Shown piece after piece: positions 55,617 to 64,000 of a DNA stretch of 64,000 nucleotides; position 1 is the first letter of the stretch, and each line of letters begins with the position of its first letter. The translations under genes were made by a program, and so were the position numbers. Source of the DNA: Methyloglobulus sp. GTDB taxonomy: Bacteria > Pseudomonadota > Gammaproteobacteria > Methylococcales > Methylomonadaceae. Location: the NCBI GenBank assembly GCA_013141505.1, contig JABFQX010000024.1, forward strand, positions 62,001 to 126,000. Direction: 5' to 3'. The notes under the pieces are model-generated. The model was not told the origin of the DNA and did no database searches. It saw nothing but the letters and a program-made list of their open reading frames with translations.

Positions 55617-56118
55617 TCTCGCTTAAATCTAAGTGTCTTCCAGCGCCCTGATATCAATAAATTAGCGATACTTGCCATTATTTTGAATAGCAGCAAACAC
55701 AAAATCTATTAACGACACAATCCATAGAGCTTTTTAAAAACTTATCTTTTAGATTTGGACATACTATAGCGATTGATTGGATAAGAGAATATCCGTATAA
55801 ATACCTACAAAAAAGAAAAATCGACCTAAATAACCGCTGAGAATGCCAAGTTTCAGGATCATTGGTGCTTGATTGTATGGTTTTTCTTTATTGTCGGAGT
55901 ATCAACTTATTCAGGACTGACAAATAGGATTGGGTATAGCTTGGAAAATAATGTTATTTCTGGTTAAAAATGGGTAACCACAGAGTTACACATGCCAAGT
56001 GCACTTATGTCAGCAAAACAATGCCGACTCGACTCGATTTGACTGATTTGATTTGACCTGAAAGGCTATTAGATATGGGAAGCTCATATGATTTTGGCAA
56101 TTTGGATTGATTCACTAT
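55617..56118. other. 500-base intergenic stretch, no gene seen
   Basis: AT-rich sequence between two unknown genes. Near 56020-56060 there are short tandem-like repeats (GACTCGACTCGATTTGACTG, ATTTGATTTGAC). No reading frame, RNA gene or operator was recognised. Confidence 0.4.
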
Positions 56119-56835
56119 TCACTGTATGAAACTGCCTGAGTCAGGCAAGTTAAATTCTTCCCTGGAAAGGTAAAAGATATTGGTCGTTGAACCGTCAATC
56201 TCTTTGAATTGGTTAACCATCACGTTAGGTAATTCTGTACCGATTTTCATTTGGAGTTGTGTGGTATTTGGGGCTTTGCCGTTTTCGTCGCTCGCTAACT
56301 CTACCTTGCACATGCTGGCGCGGCACTCAATACCGATTACAGACTTAGAAGGAATCTTAGCGCTGGTTAAAGCATCCTGTAGCAGTTGCTTAGTTTTTGC
56401 AGACCAAGCCGGATCGATGGTTTGTTGGTGAAATCCTGCTTCCAGAGCCTCTCCTTGTTTGCGGAAAAACTCATCTTCCTTGGCAATGGTTTCTTCCGGC
56501 GTGAGTCCCGTATTGGGGGTGGGGTCAGTTGCTGCTTGGTTTTCAGTTACATTGCCGGTTATTTGTTGTCGGCTAGCATGCATATTTGCCCTTAAGTCGG
56601 CAAGGTCGGCCTTGAGGAGAGCGACTTCCTTCCTCAAGGCGATTAGGTTTTCTTTCAGATTATCATCCGTGCTGGCATCCGTGCTAGGATCATTATGGAC
56701 TACGTGCTTTTCAAATAAGGACGATGCTACGCTAGTAGGTTGTACACCATCGGCTGTGCTGTTACCCAGCACCAGATAAGTGCCAATAGCTAACGCCAGC
56801 ACACTGCCTATCAGAAAAAAATGCCATAGTTTCAT
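56119..56835 (-). CDS. Membrane-anchored coiled-coil protein with C-x4-C domain, cassette B
   Basis: This 238-residue protein has an N-terminal helix (WHFFLIGSVLALAIGTYLVL), a coiled coil (ENLIALRKEVALLKADLADL), a linker and a C-terminal domain beginning PAWSAKTKQLLQDAL with core IECRASMCKVEL. Architecture and motifs parallel the 52914-53600 protein, though overall identity looks low outside the domain. AAGGAA lies before the ATG. It lies 46 bases after the secreted four-cysteine gene, the same order as in cassette A. Confidence 0.75.
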   Translation of the reverse strand: MKLWHFFLIGSVLALAIGTYLVLGNSTADGVQPTSVASSLFEKHVVHNDPSTDASTDDNLKENLIALRKEVALLKADLADLRANMHASRQQITGNVTENQAATDPTPNTGLTPEETIAKEDEFFRKQGEALEAGFHQQTIDPAWSAKTKQLLQDALTSAKIPSKSVIGIECRASMCKVELASDENGKAPNTTQLQMKIGTELPNVMVNQFKEIDGSTTNIFYLSREEFNLPDSGSFIQ

Positions 56836-56881
56836 AATGCTATTTCCTTATTTTATAGTCGCTCGTCGAAACCAATGCCAA

Positions 56882-57364
56882 TTAAAAGCTAGAAATAACT
56901 GAGACGATGTGGCCATTGCCAAATGCTGGCAAGTTACAGGTCACATTGTAATTCGAAGTCGCCGCTACCGGTACATTGTTCCAAGTAATAGTACCTGCAC
57001 CAAGAATGGGCGTAAATTTCTGAACTGATGCCCAGAAGTTACCATTCCCCCTTCGCGTGTTAAGATAACAATCGAAAAAAGAACTTGTATTATAGGTTAA
57101 GCTCACAGAACCGGTTAATTTACCGGGTGTGTGGGTGATTATCAGTGGACAGGTGGCGGTATCGGCAAATGCCCCATAATTATAGAAACCGTCTTCTTGA
57201 TGATAGAAGTTAGCTGCGCTCGGCCCGGAATAGGCTTCACAGACATTACCATTATGGATGACAGGTGGCACAACAGGTACAACTGCCATTGCACTACCAC
57301 TGGTTGCCAAGGCGCCTACCATTGTTGCCGCTAAGGCCAGACCTAATGCGATTGATTTTTTCAT
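56882..57364 (-). CDS. Secreted four-cysteine protein, cassette B
   Basis: This 160-residue protein has a signal peptide (LATSGSAMA-VVP). The mature part carries cysteines in GNVCEAYSG, DTATCPLII, FFDCYLNTRR and YNVTCNLPAF, four blocks in the same order as in the 52326-52901 protein, with similar Gly/Asn/Tyr-rich strands. AGGAGAAAA gives a strong ribosome site. Function unknown; the pairing with the anchored protein downstream suggests they work together. Confidence 0.75.
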   Translation of the reverse strand: MKKSIALGLALAATMVGALATSGSAMAVVPVVPPVIHNGNVCEAYSGPSAANFYHQEDGFYNYGAFADTATCPLIITHTPGKLTGSVSLTYNTSSFFDCYLNTRRGNGNFWASVQKFTPILGAGTITWNNVPVAATSNYNVTCNLPAFGNGHIVSVISSF

Positions 57365-57682
57365 GAGTTTTCTCCTGATAAATAAGTAAAAGTGAACCTG
57401 TCTTAACCTGGGGAGGCAGGCAGGTTCGAGTCACATCGGATATTGCAAGTACGATTTTTAATAACGTTGCGTTCTTTCGATGTGGCTTCATATTAATCAT
57501 TAGGAAGAAGCGAATCTGTTAAAAATTACACACAAAATATGCGGATTTTTACCTAAAAAACTTTTCGAAACTATGCTTACCCCCATACTGGACGGAACGC
57601 TAATAAATTTTAGCGGACGATAATAAGCTGGGAACGTGCGGGATATTCGCTTGAGGAATAACCGTCATGAATGGTGGATGTG
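57365..57682. other. Intergenic stretch, promoter region of cassette B
   Basis: No gene is seen. The part near 57365-57500 must hold the promoter and leader of the secreted protein gene; I cannot pick hexamers with confidence. Confidence 0.4.
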
Positions 57683-58276
57683 CTAATCGTTGCCGTCAGC
57701 GTATTTTTCAGGGCAGTTCTTATTTGATTTTAACAATACATAGACTGCGCCAGCGCCGCCTTGTCCTTGCTGCGCTGAGCAAAAGGCTTGCACAGAGTTA
57801 TGTTGTCTAAGCCAGCGGTTGAGATGATTTTTTAAAATTGGTTGATCTTCTGAGGAACGGTAGCCTTTACCGTGAATGATATGGACACAACGATAGCCAG
57901 CCAGAGTGCCGACATGTAAAAACTCGACTAATTGCTGCTTTGCGATAGCACTGGTCAGGCCATGTAAATCAAGTTCGGCCTGCACCCCAAAAAAACCTTT
58001 GCGTAATTTTGCGAGTACGCTTTTTTGTATGCCGGGTGCGCTATAACTTAAGATCTCTTCGTGGCTGACACTGTCAATTTCGGGCTGGGCATCAACGTGC
58101 CAGCTTTCATTAAAATCAACGGCTTTAGCCTTTGGAAACGGTTTGGGTTTACTGGCTTTTAACTGAATTTTGTCGCTTTTTATAGCCTGCACGTCACCGA
58201 CTGTTTGTCGAAACAGGTCACTGTCTTTAGGGCTGATGATTTTTTTTGTCACAAATATTGATTTAGTTGATAACAT
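57683..58276 (-). CDS. Smr-domain protein
   Basis: With the ATG at 58276 the protein has 197 residues; a GTG at 58252 would give the more typical family start TKKIISPKDSDLFRQTVGDV. The longer frame from 58366 is rejected because it would run across the surE start. The C-terminal Smr domain has LDLHGLTSAIAKQQLVEFLH and VHIIHGKGYRS, the two signature blocks. Smr domains are nucleases acting on DNA or on RNA of stalled ribosomes. It is divergent from surE. Confidence 0.88.
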   Translation of the reverse strand: MLSTKSIFVTKKIISPKDSDLFRQTVGDVQAIKSDKIQLKASKPKPFPKAKAVDFNESWHVDAQPEIDSVSHEEILSYSAPGIQKSVLAKLRKGFFGVQAELDLHGLTSAIAKQQLVEFLHVGTLAGYRCVHIIHGKGYRSSEDQPILKNHLNRWLRQHNSVQAFCSAQQGQGGAGAVYVLLKSNKNCPEKYADGND

Positions 58277-58314
58277 TGTTGATTTTATAGCGTAATCCGC
58301 AGTAAGGCGAGTGA

Positions 58315-59076
58315 ATGTACATTTTGTTAAGTAATGACGACGGCTATTTGGCCGAGGGACTTTCAACCTTGGCTAAGGCATTAAGCCAATATGCTGAAAT
58401 TGCCGTGGTCGCGCCGGATAAAAATCGCAGCGCCGCCAGTAATTCCCTCACACTGGATATGCCCCTGCGTTCTTCTATCGGCGAAAATGGTTTTATCAAG
58501 GTCGATGGCACACCTACCGATTGCGTGCATTTGGCAATTACCGGCTTGCTGGAAAAAGAGCCGGACATGGTATTTGCTGGCATCAATCATGGCGGTAATC
58601 TGGGTGACGATGTGCTCTATTCAGGCACAGTCGCCGCCGCCACTGAAGGGCGGTTTTTGGGCTTGCCGGCAGTCGCTATTTCCTTGGCGGGAAATAGCGA
58701 AACCGTGAGCCATTTTGATACGGCAGCCTATGTTGCTGTTACTTTGCTAAAACAATTAGGTGATAAACCCTTGCCCCGCGACACATTGTTAAATGTTAAT
58801 GTGCCTGATATTCCTATTTCCGAGTTAAAAGGGTTTCAGGCTACGCGTTTAGGACAACGGCATAAGTCGGAACCCGTCATAAAAAACAAAGATCCACGTG
58901 GACGTATCCTATATTGGGTAGGGCCGCCCGGTGCTGAGCAAGATGCTGGGCCGGGTACCGATTTTTATGCGATTAGTACGGGTTATGTGTCGGTAACGCC
59001 ATTACAATTGGATTTGACTTGGTATGATCGTATTGATTTAGTGGCTTCATGGTTGCCACAGGAGGGCGCGCAATGA
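58315..59076 (+). CDS. surE: 5'/3'-nucleotidase SurE
   Basis: This 253-residue metal-dependent phosphatase removes phosphate from nucleoside monophosphates. The N-terminus has the metal-binding [12 protein letters not shown] with paired Asp residues, followed by [17 protein letters not shown] and [20 protein letters not shown], all conserved. The pcm gene overlaps its stop by four bases, the classic stationary-phase repair pair. Confidence 0.97.
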   Translation: MYILLSNDDGYLAEGLSTLAKALSQYAEIAVVAPDKNRSAASNSLTLDMPLRSSIGENGFIKVDGTPTDCVHLAITGLLEKEPDMVFAGINHGGNLGDDVLYSGTVAAATEGRFLGLPAVAISLAGNSETVSHFDTAAYVAVTLLKQLGDKPLPRDTLLNVNVPDIPISELKGFQATRLGQRHKSEPVIKNKDPRGRILYWVGPPGAEQDAGPGTDFYAISTGYVSVTPLQLDLTWYDRIDLVASWLPQEGAQ

Positions 59077-59735
59077 ACCAAAGTCTTCAAGGCATTGGTA
59101 TGACCTCGCGGCGAACCCGCGAACGCATGGTTAAGAGACTGATTGAACAAGGCATAAGAAATCGCAAGGTATTGGATGTAATGCGGGACACGCCCCGGCA
59201 TATTTTTGTCGATGAAGCCCTGGCGAGTCGTGCCTATGAGGATAATCCTTTACCCATAGGGTATAACCAAACGATTTCTCAGCCCTACATTGTTGCTAAG
59301 ATGACTGAACTACTGATAAAAGTGGGGCATTTGAAAAAAGTGCTGGAAATTGGGACGGGTTGCGGCTATCAAACAGCAGTCCTGGCGCAATTTGCCGACC
59401 ATGTTTATACCGTCGAGAGAATTTTACCTTTGCAACGCAAGGCCAAAGAACATCTCTGGGAAATGAAAATTAAGAATGTCAGTTATATCCATAATGACGG
59501 TGGCTGGGGTTGGCCGGAATATGCGCCATTTGACGGGATTCTGGTAAGTGCGTCGCCTACTGAAATTCCTGAAACTTTATTACAGCAGATGGGAATGGGT
59601 GGCGTAATGGTGATACCTATAGGGGAGGGCGGTGGCCGTCAAGTATTGCAACGGGTTATACGGTCAGAAAGTGGTTTTGAGGTTGAAGATATTGAGCCGG
59701 TGAGCTTTGTGCCGTTTTTGTCTGGGCGAGAGTAG
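59073..59735 (+). CDS. pcm: Protein-L-isoaspartate O-methyltransferase
   Basis: The ATG at 59073 overlaps the surE stop and gives 220 residues. It shows [20 protein letters not shown], the [14 protein letters not shown] active-site segment and the SAM-binding [16 protein letters not shown]. The enzyme methylates isoaspartyl residues in aged proteins to start their repair. In many Gammaproteobacteria nlpD and rpoS follow; they do not here. Confidence 0.97.
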   Translation: MNQSLQGIGMTSRRTRERMVKRLIEQGIRNRKVLDVMRDTPRHIFVDEALASRAYEDNPLPIGYNQTISQPYIVAKMTELLIKVGHLKKVLEIGTGCGYQTAVLAQFADHVYTVERILPLQRKAKEHLWEMKIKNVSYIHNDGGWGWPEYAPFDGILVSASPTEIPETLLQQMGMGGVMVIPIGEGGGRQVLQRVIRSESGFEVEDIEPVSFVPFLSGRE

Positions 59736-59750
59736 GGCGGACAACAACTA

Positions 59751-59770
59751 TCTTTTCCTTAAGGAAAAGA
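59751..59770. repeat. 20-bp perfect palindrome
   Basis: The bases TCTTTTCCTTAAGGAAAAGA are self-complementary without a loop. It lies just after pcm. The rest of 59771-60007 shows nothing recognisable. Confidence 0.5.
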
Positions 59771-60007
59771 AATTATATAGCCTCACTTACGGCCAACGTA
59801 CTCATCTTATTTCGCTATTAGTAACCGAAGCGTCCAACATTCAATGAGCCATTAACCAGGATTCGGGTTGCTATTCCTCAGGTTGCCCAGTTTAAAGGAC
59901 AAAACAAACAACGTGTGAAACTCACTCAATCACACTATTTTATTGAGCAGTTAAAGCAGCATTGTTTATCAGTTAAGCTATACCAAGTTTAGCAGATAGT
60001 TGTATTG

Positions 60008-60238
60008 TTAGTTATCATCCTTCATTTCAGACAGTTTTTTGATCGCATTCCCCGCAAGAGGGCTCAGGCCTTCTCCGTTTGCAGCGGTGTAATGCTGGAT
60101 AATCGCCTTTCTCATACGTGGATCCCACGAACGTAAAATGTGTTTTTTAACGCCTTCGGCAGCGATGTCTTTATCGCTTTCCGCATTAAAGAAATTGGCA
60201 ATATCATTTGCCATAGAGAGCAATTTTTCGATGTGCAT
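60008..60238 (-). CDS. fdsD: Formate dehydrogenase delta subunit
   Basis: This 76-residue protein with IEKLLSMANDIANFF and HILRSWDPRMRKAI is the FdsD family, the smallest subunit of soluble NAD-dependent formate dehydrogenase. It lies nine bases after fdhD in the same direction and is the last gene of the unit. Its contribution to assembly or stability of the enzyme is known from Cupriavidus- and Rhodobacter-type systems. Confidence 0.9.
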   Translation of the reverse strand: MHIEKLLSMANDIANFFNAESDKDIAAEGVKKHILRSWDPRMRKAIIQHYTAANGEGLSPLAGNAIKKLSEMKDDN

Positions 60239-60247
60239 TACGGCTGA

Positions 60248-61114
60248 CTATTTTATTAAAGTTGGGAAAGTGGTGTGGTTCAAACGTTCGGGATGGGTAT
60301 AAACAACATGCTGGTTTTCGCGCACAAATCCGACTAGGGTAAGCCCGGCTTCTTCCGCCAAACGGATAGCCAAGCCGGTAGGCGCGGATATAGCGGCCAA
60401 TAAGCCAATGCCAACACTGGCAGCTTTTTGGACGACTTCATAGCTGGCTCGGCTGGTAATCATAACAAAACCCAGAGCCGGATTTTTGCCGATCCTTAAT
60501 AATAAACCGATGAGTTTATCGAGGGCATTATGTCTTCCTACGTCTTCCCTGACATATTGTATTCCGCTGCCTGGAACAACCCAAGCGGCAGCATGGACAG
60601 CCCCGGTTAAGTGGTTGACCTGTTGGTGCTGGCTTATTGCCCCCAGAGCGGCAATAAGCTCGGTCGCGGCGACACTGAGTTCAGCCTGTACCGGCGATAC
60701 CTGACGAATAGCCTGTTGTAAGGTGGTGGCGCCGCATAATCCACAGCCGGTGCGGCCGGTTAAATTACGGCCTTTGTCAGATAGTTTACAGAATTGGGAT
60801 TCGGGAATTTGTAATCGAACTTCGATGCCATTCGAGCGGTTATAGGTGTGAATTGAAATTAGCTCAGCAGCCGACTGTATAATGCCTTCGGTGATGCTGA
60901 ACCCTAGGGCAAAATCTTCGAGGTTAGTCGGTGTCGCGAGCATAACAACGTGGGGTACACCGTTATATATCAGGGATACGGGGGCTTCTTCGGCAACATA
61001 ATCCAGTTGGCTGGTAAGCTGATTGGCTTGCCATCGTTCAACTTTAACCTGCTCGTAGCTAGGCCAGCCCAGTTCGGGACTCAGGTCTGGCATGACTACA
61101 TTACGGTTGGCCAC
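60248..61114 (-). CDS. fdhD: Formate dehydrogenase accessory sulfurtransferase FdhD
   Basis: This 288-residue protein passes sulfur from IscS to the molybdenum cofactor of formate dehydrogenase. The conserved cysteine pair is in GRTGCGLCGA (C-x2-C). Other family blocks are EDFALGFSITEGII and YVREDVGRHNALDKLIG. It starts three bases after fdsA ends, which fits co-translation with its client. Confidence 0.95.
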   Translation of the reverse strand: MANRNVVMPDLSPELGWPSYEQVKVERWQANQLTSQLDYVAEEAPVSLIYNGVPHVVMLATPTNLEDFALGFSITEGIIQSAAELISIHTYNRSNGIEVRLQIPESQFCKLSDKGRNLTGRTGCGLCGATTLQQAIRQVSPVQAELSVAATELIAALGAISQHQQVNHLTGAVHAAAWVVPGSGIQYVREDVGRHNALDKLIGLLLRIGKNPALGFVMITSRASYEVVQKAASVGIGLLAAISAPTGLAIRLAEEAGLTLVGFVRENQHVVYTHPERLNHTTFPTLIK

Positions 61115-61117
61115 GCT

Positions 61118-63958
61118 TTATTCCTTAGCAAGCAATTCCAGTTGCCGTTCGGAAAATGCTTGGTAATCTTGTTGCCATTCCGATGGGTGGCTGACTTTGC
61201 TCACTTGCACTGCCGTCACCTTGTATTCGGGGCAATTTGTTGCCCAGTCGGAATTATCCGTGGTGATAACATTGGCACCGGATTCAGGGAAGTGGAAAGT
61301 GGTGTAAACCACACCCGGTTGTACCCGCTCGCTAATTTTTGCCCGTAATACAGTCTCACCGGCACGGCTTTTGATGCCTACCCAATCCTGGTCTTTGAGG
61401 CCGCGATCTTCGGCATCATGGGGATGGATTTCTAGCAGATCTTCAGCATGCCAGGCATTATTTTCGGTACGGCGTGTTTGTGCGCCGACATTATATTGTG
61501 ACAGGATGCGTCCCGTGGTCAGAATCAGCGGAAATTTTTGCGTTACCTTTTCCTGGGATGCAACAAATTCGGTCAGCATGAACAAGCCTTTGCCGTTGTC
61601 ACGCATGAATTCATGTTCGTGCATAGTTGGCGTACCTTCTGGTGTGTCATCCGTACAAGGCCATTGAATACTACCAAGTTGGTCAATTTTTTCATAGCTG
61701 ACACCTGAAAAACTTGGAGTAAGGCGTGCAATTTCAGCCATGATTTCAGAAGGATGGTTGTAGTTCATCGGATAACCCATTGCATTTGAGAGCATCTGGG
61801 TGATTTCCCAATCTTCATAGCTAGCCAAGGCTGGCATTACTTTACGAACGGGAGAGATACGGCGCTCCGCATTGGTGAAAGTGCCATTTTTTTCTAAAAA
61901 TGATGATCCTGGCAGGAACACATGGGCAAATTTGGCGGTTTCATTAAGGAACAAGTCCTGAACGATCACGCATTCCATAGAGCGCAGTGCGTGGTGTACA
62001 TGTTGGATGTCTGGATCGGATTGGGCAATGTCTTCGCCTTCGACATAAAGCCCAAGGAAGCTGCCGTCAGATGCGGCATCAAACATGTTTGGAATCCTTA
62101 GTCCAGGTTCTGGCTGCAAGGAAACACCCCAGTTTTGTTCGAACAACTGTCGGGTAGCTTTATCAGATACATGGCGATAACCTGGGTATTCGTGAGGGAA
62201 TGAACCCATGTCACACGAACCCTGGACGTTATTCTGGCCGCGCAATGGATTAACGCCCACGCCTTCGCGTCCGAGATTGCCAGTTGCCATCGCCAGATTG
62301 GCAATGCCGATTACCATGGTTGAGCCTTGGCTGTGTTCGGTTACGCCCAAGCCATAATAAATTGCGCCATTTTTGGCACTTGCATACAGTTTAGCAGCAG
62401 CACGTATATCGGCGGCAGGAACGCCAGTGATAGATTCTGTTGCTTCCGGTGCGTGGCGTTTATCGGCAATGAAATTCCGCCATTTGTTAAAAGATTCAAC
62501 ATCGCAGCGGGATTTGACGAATTCTTCATCAACAAGGCTCTCAGTCACAACAACATGGGCAATCGCATTAATTAGGGCAACGTTGCTGCTCGGACGCAGT
62601 TTAAGATGATAATTTGCTGCAACATGAGGTGTCCTGACCAGATCAATTTCACGAGGATCGACAACAATCAGCTTTGCGCCTTGGCGTAAGCGTTTTTTCA
62701 TTTGCGAACCGAACACCGGATGACCGTCAGTTGGATTCGCGCCGATCACCATAATGACATCGGCTTTCATGACCGAATCAAAGTTCTGTGTACCTGATGA
62801 TTCGCCAAAGGTTTGTTTTAGTCCATAACCAGTGGGTGAGTGACAAACGCGCGCGCAAGTATCGACGTTGTTGTTGCCGAAGCCTGCCCGAATCAGTTTT
62901 TGTACCAAATAGGTTTCTTCGTTGGTACAGCGTGAAGAAGTGATGCCCCCAATGGAATCCTTACCGTGTTTTTCTTGGATACGCTTTAATTCAGACGCGG
63001 CGTAATTAATCGCTTCTTCCCAAGTGACTTCCTGCCAATGGTCTTTAATGCTCTTGCGGATCATTGGTTTAGTAATGCGGTCTTTGTGCGTGGCATAACC
63101 AAAAGCAAAGCGGCCTTTTACGCAAGAATGACCATGATTGGCCTTGCCATCTTTATTTGGCACCATGCGTATCACTTGGCTACCTTTCATTTCCGCACGG
63201 AACGAACAGCCGACCCCGCAATAAGCGCAAGTCGTGACGACTGCATGTTCTGGTGTGCCGTGATCGATCACCGATTTTTCCATTAGCGTCGCGGTAGGGC
63301 AGGCTTGTACACATGCGCCGCAGGATACGCATTCAGAATCCATGAAGGGCTGGTTTTGGCTGGGGGAAACCTTGGAATCAAAACCACGACCGTCAATTGT
63401 CAACGCGAACGTGCCCTGGGTTTCTTCGCAAGCCCTTACACAGCGTGAGCAAACGATACATTTGCTGGGGTCGAAGGTGAAATAAGGGTTGCTTTCGTCT
63501 TTGACGGAATTTAAATGATTTTCACCGGCGGGATTGTATCGCACTTCCCGTAAGCCAACTGCACCTGCCATGTCTTGCAATTCACAGTCGCCGTTCGCCG
63601 CGCAGGTCAGGCAATCGAGTGGATGATCGGAGATATAAAGCTCCATCACGCCACGACGAACATCCGCCAGTTTCTTGTTTTGGGTGGTTACCACCATGCC
63701 TTCTGCGATTGGCGTGGTGCAGGAAGCGGGCATTCCGCGACCGCCCTTGATCTCCACTACGCACAGGCGGCACGAACCGAACGGCTCGATGCTATCCGTT
63801 GCACATAATTTGGGGATGTCGATGCCGATACTTGATGCCGCTCGCATAACCGAGGTTCCGGCTGGGGCAATAACCTGAAAACCGTCAATTTCTAGGTTGA
63901 CCATTTGCGTAGCGGAGATGGCTGGAGTGCCAAAGTCTTTTTCTGGTGTCATCGACAT
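61118..63958 (-). CDS. fdsA: NAD-dependent formate dehydrogenase alpha subunit
   Basis: This 946-residue catalytic subunit oxidises formate to CO2 and passes electrons through iron-sulfur clusters toward NAD+. The N-terminus is a [2Fe-2S] domain (FGSCRLCVVEIKGG), then the His/Cys cluster segment CLTCAANGDCELQDM. Two ferredoxin-like [4Fe-4S] motifs follow (CIVCSRCVRACEE, CVSCGACVQACP), then the cluster of the molybdopterin domain (CAYCGVGCSF). The metal-ligand cysteine is Cys372 in ARVCHSPTGYG. The start at 63958 has AAGAGGT before it. In methylotrophs this is the last step of C1 oxidation and a main NADH source. The beta and gamma subunits probably lie just beyond the window. Confidence 0.97.
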   Translation of the reverse strand: MSMTPEKDFGTPAISATQMVNLEIDGFQVIAPAGTSVMRAASSIGIDIPKLCATDSIEPFGSCRLCVVEIKGGRGMPASCTTPIAEGMVVTTQNKKLADVRRGVMELYISDHPLDCLTCAANGDCELQDMAGAVGLREVRYNPAGENHLNSVKDESNPYFTFDPSKCIVCSRCVRACEETQGTFALTIDGRGFDSKVSPSQNQPFMDSECVSCGACVQACPTATLMEKSVIDHGTPEHAVVTTCAYCGVGCSFRAEMKGSQVIRMVPNKDGKANHGHSCVKGRFAFGYATHKDRITKPMIRKSIKDHWQEVTWEEAINYAASELKRIQEKHGKDSIGGITSSRCTNEETYLVQKLIRAGFGNNNVDTCARVCHSPTGYGLKQTFGESSGTQNFDSVMKADVIMVIGANPTDGHPVFGSQMKKRLRQGAKLIVVDPREIDLVRTPHVAANYHLKLRPSSNVALINAIAHVVVTESLVDEEFVKSRCDVESFNKWRNFIADKRHAPEATESITGVPAADIRAAAKLYASAKNGAIYYGLGVTEHSQGSTMVIGIANLAMATGNLGREGVGVNPLRGQNNVQGSCDMGSFPHEYPGYRHVSDKATRQLFEQNWGVSLQPEPGLRIPNMFDAASDGSFLGLYVEGEDIAQSDPDIQHVHHALRSMECVIVQDLFLNETAKFAHVFLPGSSFLEKNGTFTNAERRISPVRKVMPALASYEDWEITQMLSNAMGYPMNYNHPSEIMAEIARLTPSFSGVSYEKIDQLGSIQWPCTDDTPEGTPTMHEHEFMRDNGKGLFMLTEFVASQEKVTQKFPLILTTGRILSQYNVGAQTRRTENNAWHAEDLLEIHPHDAEDRGLKDQDWVGIKSRAGETVLRAKISERVQPGVVYTTFHFPESGANVITTDNSDWATNCPEYKVTAVQVSKVSHPSEWQQDYQAFSERQLELLAKE

Positions 63959-63981
63959 TGTGAATACCTCTTAAATTTATA

Positions 63982-64000
63982 TCAGGCAGCGTCGGCTTGG
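63982..64000 (-). CDS. Last codons of an upstream gene, probably fdsB
   Basis: The final 19 bases read, on the reverse strand, Gln-Ala-Asp-Ala-Ala and a TGA stop, 23 bases before fdsA. The position is where the NADH-binding beta subunit normally lies. Too little remains to prove it; another frame, ending in TAA at 63977, is also possible. Confidence 0.4.

Noticed and set aside
58277-58366. Longer N-terminus of the Smr protein
   Set aside because: It would overlap the surE start and the extra residues show no family likeness; the ATG at 58276 or GTG at 58252 fits better.

Overview
This window looks like a chromosomal segment of a gammaproteobacterial methylotroph, most likely a methanotroph of the order Methylococcales. 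That placement is inferred from gene content: a complete ABC exporter module of the type tied to PQQ-dependent alcohol oxidation (13.9-17.7 kb), an NAD-type formate dehydrogenase cluster (60.0-64.0 kb), and ordinary gammaproteobacterial genes and gene orders (wrbA-DUF2069-hda, surE-pcm, fimT-pilV-pilW-pilX-pilY1, glnK-amtB). No methane monooxygenase or methanol dehydrogenase gene is present, so the assignment is not proven.

Layout. 0-5 kb: an acyltransferase cut by the window edge, the lipoprotein MlaA, glycerol kinase, and a divergent ZIP metal transporter behind a perfect FNR-type box. 5.2-11.7 kb: a tightly overlapping minor-pilin operon ending in pilY1. 11.8-13.8 kb: a small Met/His-rich exported protein, a second FNR-type box, a MOSC protein and a PilZ protein. 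13.9-17.7 kb: the PQQ-linked binding protein, YVTN propeller, ATPase and permease, all with overlapping ends. 17.7-20.1 kb: two uncharacterised genes. 20.1-20.9 kb: tRNA-Gly and tRNA-Cys, with a wrecked tyrosine integrase behind tRNA-Cys, the scar of a lost island. 21-31 kb: an unknown membrane protein, ubiA, an ArsC-like protein, wrbA, hda, glnK-amtB and a giant DUF748 protein. 31.1-33.2 kb: a restriction-modification pair whose endonuclease carries the NotI cysteine and catalytic signatures. 33.3-40.6 kb: bioA, rsmE, a CPBP protease, a DEAD-box helicase, a rhomboid protease, small membrane proteins and rimO.

40.6-44.5 kb is a graveyard: a probable Tn3-type transposase tail, a perfect 48-bp inverted repeat, an IS982-like transposase tail and a frameshifted DinJ-YafQ toxin-antitoxin module. 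They surround one intact exported propeller gene. 44.5-47.2 kb holds a protein with a C-terminal sorting signal, a lipase-like hydrolase and small unknowns. 47.3-52.1 kb has metH and a NahK-like kinase. 52.3-57.4 kb holds two related two-gene cassettes in facing orientation, each a small secreted four-cysteine protein followed by a membrane-anchored coiled-coil protein with a C-x4-C domain. This is the best candidate for an undescribed system. 57.7-64 kb: an Smr protein, surE, pcm, then fdsD, fdhD and fdsA, with the last codons of another gene at the edge.

Functional themes are one-carbon and alcohol oxidation (PQQ exporter, formate dehydrogenase), type IV pilus assembly with c-di-GMP input, nitrogen sensing and ammonium uptake, envelope lipid homeostasis (MlaA, acyltransferase, DUF748), and mobile DNA with defence. 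All assignments come from reading motifs and were not checked against a database.
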